Assembly (NCBI GenBank): GCA_964057225.1
Contig: OZ059894.1
Coordinates: 3,906,001 to 3,970,000 of the forward strand
DNA: 64,000 bases
Source: Auanema rhodensis
Taxonomy: Eukaryota; Nematoda; Chromadorea; Rhabditida; Rhabditidae
Reading direction: 5' to 3'
How positions within the stretch are numbered: the first letter of the stretch is position 1; each line of letters begins with the position of its first letter. Positions 1 to 9,480 of the stretch are shown one piece after another. The notes under the pieces were generated by a model that was not told the origin of the DNA, did not search any database, and was given only the letters and a program-made list of their open reading frames with translations. A program made the translations under genes and the position numbers.

Positions 1-62
1 CTCGATTTTCACCCTGAAGGAATAATTTTTTCGTTGAATAACATTGTCCATCGTCTTTGCCT

Positions 63-145
63 TGAAAAATGGAATCTAAAAACATCTACTTTTTGCTAAA
101 TTATTTTGAAATTTTTCGAAAAAATTTTTGTCAAAATGTTTTTGG
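63..145. other. Phased A/T tracts, predicted curved DNA (each monomer)
   Basis: Shown in the first monomer. Runs of four to six A or T are centred near 67, 80, 92, 106, 113, 124, 134 and 141, mostly 8-13 bases apart and so roughly one helical turn. Tracts phased this way are known to bend DNA, and such bending is common in insect satellites and linked to tight heterochromatin packing. The segment covers the most AT-rich quarter of the monomer; the right part (250-320) is much more GC-rich. The bend is an inference from tract spacing, not a measurement. The E subclass (g108 to a) lengthens the A/T run here. Confidence 0.5.
112..123. repeat. 12-bp perfect palindrome tttttcgaaaaa
   Basis: The sequence tttttcgaaaaa, centred on ttcgaa, is its own reverse complement and lies between further A and T runs. 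I saw it unchanged in nearly every copy; one copy (37344-37694) has a substitution just upstream, giving gaaaattttc. It has no loop, so a cruciform is unlikely; a dimeric protein site or a bending element is possible. It sits inside the phased A/T-tract segment and may be conserved only because the array is homogenised. Confidence 0.7.
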
Positions 146-252
146 AAGCAATGTTGAGTGTACATGGAAACTCAACATACACTAATGCATCATTTTTCAA
201 ACGATCATAACTAATTTTTGTATCAAGCGTTTCTCAATGTAGTTTAGTGCAT
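123..252 (+). repeat. Degenerate internal direct repeat within the monomer
   Basis: Bases 123-166 resemble 213-252. Both begin aatttttgt, then c-a-a-rich sequence, then gttt, then caatgt (149-154 and 235-240), then tgag or ttag followed by tg and cat. The offset drifts from 90 to 86 bases, so small indels are needed. This may be a remnant of a shorter ancestral unit of about 90 bp, or chance similarity in AT-rich sequence. A self dot-plot with shuffled controls would decide. Confidence 0.4.
151..183. repeat. Hairpin-capable dyad, 9-bp stem, with a competing 6-bp stem
   Basis: atgttgagt (151-159) pairs perfectly with actcaacat (170-178) around a 10-base loop. A second, overlapping pairing joins agtgta (157-162) to tacact (178-183), so two alternative folds share bases. 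The outer pair a151-t178 is lost in 42 copies, 41 of them class M, where a151 is t, leaving an 8-bp stem. Other breaks: c176 to t in the copies at 46121, 50334 and 52441; a177 to t in the copy at 61851; a small rearrangement giving ggaattcaac in the copy at 59412. I saw no compensating change, so there is no covariation support for a selected RNA structure. Confidence 0.75.
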
Positions 253-261
253 TCGATGCGG

Positions 262-312
262 ATTTTTAAGCTGCGTCGATCTGTGTTATCAGATGTGCGC
301 TAGCTTAAAAAT
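262..312. repeat. Long nested dyad: 11-bp outer stem and 5-bp inner stem
   Basis: atttttaagct (262-272) is perfectly complementary to agcttaaaaat (302-312). Inside it gcg (273-275) can pair with cgc (298-300), leaving a one-base bulge, and atctg (279-283) pairs with cagat (290-294) around a six-base loop tgttat. The whole is a 51-base stem-loop, the strongest dyad in the monomer and in its GC-rich part. The right arm is invariant in the copies I read. Changes in the left arm (t263 to a in four copies, g270 to t in two) and in the inner stem (a291 to c in seven copies) weaken it without compensation. If the satellite is transcribed this is the likeliest stable RNA fold; as DNA it could extrude as a cruciform. 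Confidence 0.8.
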
Positions 313-316
313 GCAC

Positions 317-355
317 CGAGATATCAACTGATATAAGTTCACACTTATATCCTCG
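317..355. repeat. Overlapping dyads at the monomer junction
   Basis: Three competing symmetries overlap. gatataag (330-337) pairs with cttatatc (344-351) around the six-base loop ttcaca. atatca (321-326) pairs with tgatat (329-334) around two bases. cgagatat (317-324) pairs with atatcctcg (347-355) with a one-base bulge. The 17-bp deletion found at 18 junctions removes bases 347-363 and so destroys the first and third. Otherwise the region is almost invariant; one copy has a336 to t (gatatatg, near 55561). Dyads around GATATC-like sequence could be a protein-binding or recombination site, but no factor is identified. Confidence 0.75.
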
Positions 356-362
356 ATTTTCA
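332..362 (+). promoter_or_regulatory. TATA-like element and initiator-like TCA, spaced 30 bp (speculative)
   Basis: TATAAG begins at 332 and the sequence ttttcaccc follows in the next copy, with the A of TCA at 362. If that A were +1, the first T of TATAAG would sit at -30, the usual spacing of TATA boxes in arthropod RNA polymerase II promoters. The initiator match is weak (TCACCC against TCAKTY) and there is no DPE match at +28 to +33. The arrangement recurs in about 165 junctions and is removed in the 18 that lack 17 bp, where the initiator-like sequence is lost. Satellite transcription is known in insects, but AT-rich DNA makes TATA-like matches common, so this is a hypothesis. Confidence 0.25.
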
Positions 363-1404
363 CCCTGAAGGAATAATTTTTTCGTTGAATAACATTGTCC
401 ATCGTCTTTGCCTTGAAAAATGGAATCTAAAAACATCTACTTTTTGCTAAATTATTTTGAAATTTTTCGAAAAAATTTTTGTCAAAATGTTTTTGGAAGC
501 AATGTTGAGTGTACATGGAAACTCAACATACACTAATGCATCATTTTTCAAACGATCATAACTAATTTTTGTATCAAGCGTTTCTCAATGTAGTTTAGTG
601 CATTCGATGCGGATTTTTAAGCTGCGTCGATCTGTGTTATCAGATTTGCGCTAGCTTAAAAATGCACCGAGATATCAACTGATATAAGTTCACACTTATA
701 TCCTCGATTTTCACCCTGAAGGAATAATTTTTTCGTTGAATAACATTGTCCATCGTCTTTGCCTTGAAAAATGGAATCTAAAAACATCTACTTTTTGCTA
801 AATTATTTTGAAATTTTTCGAAAAAATTTTTGTCAAAATGTTTTTGGAAGCAATGTTGAGTGTACATGGAAACTCAACATACACTAATGCATCATTTTTC
901 AAACGATCATAACTAATTTTTGTATCAAGCGTTTCTCAATGTAGTTTAGTGCATTCGATGCGGATTTTTAAGCTGCGTCGATCTGTGTTATCAGATGTGC
1001 GCTAGCTTAAAAATGCACCGAGATATCAACTGATATAAGTTCACACTTATATCCTCGATTTTCACCCTGAAGGAATAATTTTTTCGTTGAATAACATTGT
1101 CCATCGTCTTTGCCATGAAAAAAGGAATCTAAAAACATCTACTTTTCGCTAAATTATTTTGAAATTTTTCGAAAAAATTTTTGTCAAAATGTTTTTGGAA
1201 GCAATGTTGAGTGTACATGGAAACTCAACATACACTAATGCATCATTTTTCAAACGATCATAACTAATTTTTGTATTAAGCGTTTCTCAATGTAGTATAG
1301 TGCATTCGATGCGGATTTTTAAGCTGCGTCGATCTGTGTTATCAGATTTGCGCTAGCTTAAAAATGCACCGAGATATCAACTGATATAAGTTCACACTTA
1401 TATC

Positions 1405-4400
1405 CTCGATTTTCACCCTGAAGGAATAATTTTTTTTGTTGAATAACATTGTCCATCGTCTTTGCCTTGAAAAATGGAATCTAAAAACATCTACTTTTTG
1501 CTAAATTATTTTGAAATTTTTCGAAAAAATTTTTGTCAAAATGTTTTTGGAAGCAATGTTGAGTGTACATGGAAACTCAACATACACTAATGCATCATTT
1601 TTCAAACGATCATAACTAATTTTTGTATCAAGCGTTTCTCAATGTAGTTTAGTGCATTCGATGCGGATTTTTAAGCTGCGTCGATCTGTGTTATCAGATG
1701 TGCGCTAGCTTAAAAATGCACCGAGATATCAACTGATATAAGTTCACACTTATATCCTCGATTTTCACCCTGAAGGAATAATTTTTTCGTTGAATAACAT
1801 TGTCCATCGTCTTTGCCTTGAAAAATGGAATCTAAAAACATCTACTTTTTGCTAAATTATTTTGAAATTTTTCGAAAAAATTTTTGTCAAAATGTTTTTG
1901 GAAGCAATGTTGAGTGTACATGGAAACTCAACATACACTAATGCATCATTTTTCAAACGATCATAACTAATTTTTGTATCAAGCGTTTCTCAATGTAGTT
2001 TAGTGCATTCGATGCGGATTTTTAAGCTGCGTCGATCTGTGTTATCAGATTTGCGCTAGCTTAAAAATGCACCGAGATATCAACTGATATAAGTTCACAC
2101 TTATATCCTCGATTTTCACCCTGAAGGAATAATTTTTTCGTTGAATAACATTGTCCATCGTCTTTGCCTTGAAAAATGAAATCTAAAAACATCTACTTTT
2201 TGCTAAATTATTTTGAAATTTTTCGAAAAAATTTTTGTCAAAATGTTTTTGGAAGCAATGTTGAGTGTACATGGAAACTCAACATACACTAATGCATCAT
2301 TTTTCAAACGATCATAACTAATTTTTGTATCAAGCGTTTCTCAATGTAGTTTAGTGCATTCGATGCGGAATTTTAAGCTGCGTCGATCTGTGTTATCAGA
2401 TGTGCGCTAGCTTAAAAATGCACCGAGATATCAACTGATATAAGTTCACACTTATATCCTCGATTTTCACCCTGAAGGAATAATTTTTTTTGTTGAATAA
2501 CATTGTCCATCGTCTTTGCCTTGAAAAATGGAATCTAAAAACATCTACTTTTTGCTAAATTATTTTGAAATTTTTCGAAAAAATTTTTGTCAAAATGTTT
2601 TTGGAAGCAATGTTGAGTGTACATGGAAACTCAACATACACTAATGCATCATTTTTCAAACGATCATAACTAATTTTTGTATCAAGCGTTTCTCAATGTA
2701 GTTTAGTGCATTCGATGCGGATTTTTAAGCTGCGTCGATCTGTGTTATCAGATGTGCGCTAGCTTAAAAATGCACCGAGATATCAACTGATATAAGTTCA
2801 CACTTATATCCTCGATTTTCACCCTGAAGGAATAATTTTTTCGTTGAATAACATTGTCCATCGTCTTTGCCTTGAAAAATGGAATCTAAAAACATCTACT
2901 TTTTGCTAAATTATTTTGAAATTTTTCGAAAAAATTTTTGTCAAAATGTTTTTGGAAGCAATGTTGAGTGTACATGGAAACTCAACATACACTAATGCAT
3001 CATTTTTCAAACGATCATAACTAATTTTTGTATCAAGCGTTTCTCAATGTAGTTTAGTGCATTCGATGCGGATTTTTAAGCTGCGTCGATCTGTGTTATC
3101 AGATTTGCGCTAGCTTAAAAATGCACCGAGATATCAACTGATATAAGTTCACACTTATATCCTCGATTTTCACCCTGAAGGAATAATTTTTTCGTTGAAT
3201 AACATTGTCCATCGTCTTTGCCTTGAAAAATGAAATCTAAAAACATCTACTTTTTGCTAAATTATTTTGAAATTTTTCGAAAAAATTTTTGTCAAAATGT
3301 TTTTGGAAGCAATGTTGAGTGTACATGGAAACTCAACATACACTAATGCATCATTTTTCAAACGATCATAACTAATTTTTGTATCAAGCGTTTCTCAATG
3401 TAGTTTAGTGCATTCGATGCGGAATTTTAAGCTGCGTCGATCTGTGTTATCAGATGTGCGCTAGCTTAAAAATGCACCGAGATATCAACTGATATAAGTT
3501 CACACTTATATCCTCGATTTTCACCCTGAAGGAATAATTTTTTCGTTGAATAACATTGTCCATCGTCTTTGCCATGAAAAAAGGAATCTAAAAACATCTA
3601 CTTTTCGCTAAATTATTTTGAAATTTTTCGAAAAAATTTTTGTCAAAATGTTTTTGGAAGCAATGTTGAGTGTACATGGAAACTCAACATACACTAATGC
3701 ATCATTTTTCAAACGATCATAACTAATTTTTGTATTAAGCGTTTCTCAATGTAGTATAGTGCATTCGATGCGGATTTTTAAGCTGCGTCGATCTGTGTTA
3801 TCAGATTTGCGCTAGCTTAAAAATGCACCGAGATATCAACTGATATAAGTTCACACTTATATCCTCGATTTTCACCCTGAAGGAATAATTTTTTTTGTTG
3901 AATAACATTGTCCATCGTCTTTGCCTTGAAAAATGGAATCTAAAAACATCTACTTTTTGCTAAATTATTTTGAAATTTTTCGAAAAAATTTTTGTCAAAA
4001 TGTTTTTGGAAGCAATGTTGAGTGTACATGGAAACTCAACATACACTAATGCATCATTTTTCAAACGATCATAACTAATTTTTGTATCAAGCGTTTCTCA
4101 ATGTAGTTTAGTGCATTCGATGCGGATTTTTAAGCTGCGTCGATCTGTGTTATCAGATGTGCGCTAGCTTAAAAATGCACCGAGATATCAACTGATATAA
4201 GTTCACACTTATATCCTCGATTTTCACCCTGAAGGAATAATTTTTTCGTTGAATAACATTGTCCATCGTCTTTGCCTTGAAAAATGAAATCTAAAAACAT
4301 CTACTTTTTGCTAAATTATTTTGAAATTTTTCGAAAAAATTTTTGTCAAAATGTTTTTGGAAGCAATGTTGAGTGTACATGGAAACTCAACATACACTAA

Positions 4401-5619
4401 TGCATCATCTTTCAAACGATCATAACTATTTTTTGTATTAAGCGTTCTTCAATGTAGTATAGTGCATTCGATGCGGATTTTTAAGCTGCGTCGATCTGTG
4501 TTATCAGATTTGCGCTAGCTTAAAAATGCACCGAGATATCAACTGATATAAGTTCACACTTATATCCTCGATTTTCACCCTGAAGGAATAATTTTTTCGT
4601 TGAATAACATTGTCCATCGTCTTTGCCTTGAAAAATGGAATCTAAAAACATCTACTTTTTGCTAAATTATTTTGAAATTTTTCGAAAAAATTTTTGTCAA
4701 AATGTTTTTGGAAGCAATGTTGAGTGTACATGGAAACTCAACATACACTAATGCATCATTTTTCAAACGATCATAACTAATTTTTGTATTAAGCGTTTCT
4801 CAATGTAGTATAGTGCATTCGATGCGGATTTTTAAGCTGCGTCGATCTGTGTTATCAGATTTGCGCTAGCTTAAAAATGCACCGAGATATCAACTGATAT
4901 AAGTTCACACTTATATCCTCGATTTTCACCCTGAAGGAATAATTTTTTTTGTTGAATAACATTGTCCATCGTCTTTGCCTTGAAAAATGGAATCTAAAAA
5001 CATCTACTTTTTGCTAAATTATTTTGAAATTTTTCGAAAAAATTTTTGTCAAAATGTTTTTGGAAGCAATGTTGAGTGTACATGGAAACTCAACATACAC
5101 TAATGCATCATTTTTCAAACGATCATAACTAATTTTTGTATCAAGCGTTTCTCAATGTAGTTTAGTGCATTCGATGCGGATTTTTAAGCTGCGTCGATCT
5201 GTGTTATCAGATGTGCGCTAGCTTAAAAATGCACCGAGATATCAACTGATATAAGTTCACACTTATATCCTCGATTTTCACCCTGAAGGAATAATTTTTT
5301 CGTTGAATAACATTGTCCATCGTCTTTGCCTTGAAAAATGAAATCTAAAAACATCTACTTTTTGCTAAATTATTTTGAAATTTTTCGAAAAAATTTTTGT
5401 CAAAATGTTTTTGGAAGCAATGTTGAGTGTACATGGAAACTCAACATACACTAATGCATCATTTTTCAAACGATCATAACTAACTTTGTATTAAGCGTTC
5501 TTCAATGTAGTATAGTGCATTCGATGCGGATTTTTAAGCTGCGTCGATCTGTGTTATCAGATTTGCGCTAGCTTAAAAATGCACCGAGATATCAACTGAT
5601 ATAAGTTCACACTTATATC
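1405..5619 (+). repeat. Block 2: B-containing trimers of 1054 bp
   Basis: B monomers (352 bp, tt in place of c32, g295) start at 1405, 2459, 3864 and 4918. Two trimers B-L-N (1405-2458 and 2459-3512), in which the N copies also have t263 to a, are followed by an M copy (3513). B-N-L (3864-4917) and the start of another (4918-5619) follow. The N copies at 4216 and 5270 carry the gttcttc form at 230-236; the one at 4216 also has catctttc near 4407, and the one at 5270 is 350 bp, with aactaacttt. These private changes reappear in the same order from 19259, which ties this block to the later duplicate. Confidence 0.88.
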
Positions 5620-8600
5620 CTCGATTTTCACCCTGAAGGAATAATTTTTTCGTTGAATAACATTGTCCATCGTCTTTGCCTTGAAAAATGGAATCTAAAA
5701 ACATCTACTTTTTGCTAAATTATTTTGAAATTTTTCGAAAAAATTTTTGTCAAAATGTTTTTGGAAGCAATGTTGAGTGTACATGGAAACTCAACATACA
5801 CTAATGCATCATTTTTCAAACGATCATAACTAATTTTTGTATCAAGCGTTTCTCAATGTAGTTTAGTGCATTCGATGCGGATTTTTAAGCTGCGTCGATC
5901 TGTGTTATCAGATGTGCGCTAGCTTAAAAATGCACCGAGATATCAACTGATATAAGTTCACACTTATATCCTCGATTTTCATCCTGAAGAATTAATTTTT
6001 TCGTTGAATAACATTGTCCATCGTCTTTGCCATGAAAAAAGGAATCTAAAAACATCTACTTTTCGCTAAATTATTTTGAAATTTTTCGAAAAAATTTTTG
6101 TCTAAATGTTTTTGGAAGCAATGTTGAGTGTACATGGAAACTCAACATACACTAATGCATCATTTTTCAAACGATCATAACTAATTTTTGTATCAAGCGT
6201 TTCTCAATGTAGTTTAGTGCGTTCGATGCGGATTTTTAAGCTGCGTCGATCTGTGTTATCAGATTTGCGCTAGCTTAAAAATGCACCGAGATATCAACTG
6301 ATATAAGTTCACACTTATATCCTCGATTTTCACCCTGAAGGAATAATTTTTTCGTTGAATAACATTGTCCATCGTCTTTGCCTTGAAAAATGGAATCTAA
6401 AAACATCTACTTTTTGCTAAATTATTTTGAAATTTTTCGAAAAAATTTTTGTCAAAATGTTTTTGGAAGCAATGTTGAGTGTACATGGAAACTCAACATA
6501 CACTAATGCATCATTTTTCAAACGATCATAACTAAATTTTGTATCAAGCGTTTCTCAATGTAGTTTAGTGCATTCGATGCGGATTTTTAAGCTGCGTCGA
6601 TCTGTGTTATCAGATTTGCGCTAGCTTAAAAATGCACCGAGATATCAACTGATATAAGTTCACACTTATATCCTCGATTTTCACCCTGAAGGAATGATTT
6701 TTTCGTTGAATAACATTGTCCATCGTCTTTGCCATGAAAAAAGAAATCTAAAAACATCTACTTTTTGCTAAATTATTTTGAAATTTTTCGAAAAAATTTT
6801 TGTCAAAATGTTTTTGGAAGCATTGTTGAGTGTACATGGAAACTCAACATACACTAATGCATCATTTTTCAAACGATCATAACTAATTTTTGTATTAAGC
6901 GTTTCTCAATGTAGTTTAGTGCATTCGATGCGGATTTTTAAGCTGCGTCGATCTGTGTTATCAGATTTGCGCTAGCTTAAAAATGCACCGAGATATCAAC
7001 TGATATAAGTTCACACTTATATCCTCGATTTTCACCCTGAAGGAATAATTTTTTCGTTGAATAACATTGTCCATCGTCTTTGCCTTGAAAAATGGAATCT
7101 AAAAACATCTACTTTTTGCTAAATTATTTTGAAATTTTTCGAAAAAATTTTTGTCAAAATGTTTTTGGAAGCAATGTTGAGTGTACATGGAAACTCAACA
7201 TACACTAATGCATCATTTTTCAAACGATCATAACTAATTTTTGTATCAAGCGTTTCTCAATGTAGTTTAGTGCATTCGATGCGGATTTTTAAGCTGCGTC
7301 GATCTGTGTTATCAGATTTGCGCTAGCTTAAAAATGCACCGAGATATCAACTGATATAAGTTCACACTTATATCCTCGATTTTCACCCTGAAGGAATAAT
7401 TTTTTCGTTGAATAACATTGTCCATCGTCTTTGCCATGAAAAAAGGAATCTAAAAACATCTACTTTTTGCTAAATTATTTTGAAATTTTTCGAAAAAATT
7501 TTTGTCAAAATGTTTTTGGAAGCATTGTTGAGTGTACATGGAAACTCAACATACACTAATGCATCATTTTTCAAACGATCATAACTAATTTTTGTATTAA
7601 GCGTTTCTCAATGTAGTATAGTGCATTCGATGCGGATTTTTAAGCTGCGTCGATCTGTGTTATCAGATTTGCGCTAGCTTAAAAATGCACCGAGATATCA
7701 ACTGATATAAGTTCACACTTATATCCTCGATTTTCACCCTGAAGGAATAATTTTTTCGTTGAATAACATTGTCCATCGTCTTTGCCTTGAAAAATGGAAT
7801 CTAAAAACATCTACTTTTTGCTAAATTATTTTGAAATTTTTCGAAAAAATTTTTGTCAAAATGTTTTTGGAAGCAATGTTGAGTGTACATGGAAACTCAA
7901 CATACACTAATGCATCATTTTTCAAACGATCATAACTAATTTTTGTATCAAGCGTTTCTCAATGTAGTTTAGTGCATTCGATGCGGATTTTTAAGCTGCG
8001 TCGATCTGTGTTATCAGATGTGCGCTAGCTTAAAAATGCACCGAGATATCAACTGATATAAGTTCACACTTATATCCTCGATTTTCACCCTGAAGGAATG
8101 ATTTTTTCGTTGAATAACATTGTCCATCGTCTTTGCCATGAAAAAAGGAATCTAAAAACATCTACTTTTTGCTAAATTATTTTGAAATTTTTCGAAAAAA
8201 TTTTTGTCAAAATGTTTTTGGAAGCATTGTTGAGTGTACATGGAAACTCAACATACACTAATGCATCATTTTTCAAACGATCATAACTAATTTTTGTATT
8301 AAGCGTTTCTCAATGTAGTATAGTGCATTCGATGCGGATTTTTAATCTGCGTCGATCTGTGTTATCAGATTTGCGCTAGCTTAAAAATGCACCGAGATAT
8401 CAACTGATATAAGTTCACACTTATATCCTCGATTTTCACCCTGAAGGAATAATTTTTTCGTTGAATAACATTGTCCATCGTCTTTGCCTTGAAAAATGGA
8501 ATCTAAAAACATCTACTTTTTGCTAAATTATTTTGAAATTTTTCGAAAAAATTTTTGTCAAAATGTTTTTGGAAGCAATGTTGAGTGTACATGGAAACTC

Positions 8601-9480
8601 AACATACACTAATGCATCATTTTTCAAACGATCATAACTAATTTTTGTATCAAGCGTTTCTCAATGTAGTTTAGTGCATTCGATGCGGATTTTTAAGCTG
8701 CGTCGATCTGTGTTATCAGATGTGCGCTAGCTTAAAAATGCACCGAGATATCAACTGATATAAGTTCACACTTATATCCTCGATTTTCACCCTGAAGGAA
8801 TAATTTTTTCGTTGAATAACATTGTCCATCGTCTTTGCCATGAAAAAAGGAATCTAAAAACATCTACTTTTCGCTAAATTATTTTGAAATTTTTCGAAAA
8901 AATTTTTGTCAAAATGTTTTTGGAAGCAATGTTGAGTGTACATGGAAACTCAACATACACTAATGCATCATTTTTCAAACGATCATAACTAATTTTTGTA
9001 TCAAGCGTTTCTCAATGTAGTTTAGTGCATTCGATGCGGATTTTTAAGCTGCGTCGATCTGTGTTATCAGATTTGCGCTAGCTTAAAAATGCACCGAGAT
9101 ATCAACTGATATAAGTTCACACTTATATCCTCGATTTTCACCCTGAAGGAATGATTTTTTCGTTGAATAACATTGTCCATCGTCTTTGCCATGAAAAAAG
9201 GAATCTAAAAACATCTACTTTTTGCTAAATTATTTCGAAATTTTTCGAAAAAATTTTTGTCAAAATGTTTTTGGAAGCATTGTTGAGTGTACATGGAAAC
9301 TCAACATACACTAATGCATCATTTTTCAAACGATCATAACTAATTTTTGTATTAAGCGTTTCTCAATGTAGTATAGTGCATTCGATGCGGATTTTTAAGC
9401 TGCGTCGATCTGTGTTATCAGATTTGCGCTAGCTTAAAAATGCACCGAGATATCAACTGATATAAGTTCACACTTATATC
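5620..9480 (+). repeat. Block 3: L-M alternation, 702-bp dimers
   Basis: Starts: 5620 L, 5971 M, 6322 L, 6673 M, 7024 L, 7375 M, 7726 L, 8077 M, 8428 L, 8779 M, 9130 M. The strict alternation makes a 702-bp two-monomer unit. M copies at 6673, 8077 and 9130 have g24 and t151. The copy at 8077 has g270 to t (ttaatctg near 8342) and the copy at 9130 has ttatttcgaaa. No deletion junctions occur here. The block recurs with two monomers missing at 22769-25927. Confidence 0.88.
5971..6321 (+). repeat. Marked M monomer, first copy of a duplicated private haplotype
   Basis: It carries an unusual set of changes: tcatcctgaagaattaat near its start, tctaaatg at 6101 and gtgcgttcg near 6218, on a class M background with c94 and a151. 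The same combination occurs once more, at 23120-23470, with tctaaatg at 23250. Several independent rare changes shared by just two copies show common descent by duplication, not recurrent mutation. Confidence 0.92.

Larger units (their letters stand above)
1..351 (+). repeat. Reference monomer (class L) and its diagnostic sites
   Basis: Used as the coordinate frame for all monomer positions quoted. It has 58 C and 55 G in 351 bases and 12 CpG (about 9 expected), so CpG is not depleted. Recurrent variant sites: a24/g; c32/tt; t62/a; t70/a; g72/a; t94/c; g108/a; a151/t; c224/t; tc to ct at 232-233; t244/a; g260/a; t263/a; a291/c; g295/t; and presence or absence of the 17 bp spanning 347-351 plus 1-12 of the next copy. 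The phase (start at 'ctcg') is arbitrary. Forward stops in frame 1 fall at 97, 208, 301 and 334, and the other five frames are closed as well, so no coding function is supported. The length is close to two nucleosome repeats. Confidence 0.97.
1..1404 (+). repeat. Block 1: monomers 1-4 (L, L, L, M)
   Basis: Starts at 1, 352, 703 and 1054. The three L copies alternate g295, t295, g295. The fourth is class M with c94, a151, t224 and a244. The same order of four monomers recurs from 15044 to 16447, at an offset of 15043. Confidence 0.9.

Noticed and set aside
1-10. Array start at base 1, because the window begins exactly at the 'ctcg' phase used
   Set aside because: The phase was chosen from the window start. 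No flanking non-satellite sequence is visible, so this is not a boundary.
30-47. CENP-B box-like sequence ttcgttgaa
   Set aside because: The left part (TTCG, then A in the right place) fits the box, but the essential CGGG part is acat here. B monomers also destroy the TTCG core. At best a chance half-match.
240-260. RNA polymerase III box A and box B-like pieces (tagtttagtg and ttcgatgc)
   Set aside because: Each has mismatches at conserved positions and they lie side by side, far too close for a tRNA-like internal promoter. No tRNA fold is present.
1405-1756. B monomer's extra base as a sequencing homopolymer error
   Set aside because: The change replaces c by tt and is linked to g295 in 18 of 19 copies at defined places in repeated blocks, which random base-calling error would not produce.
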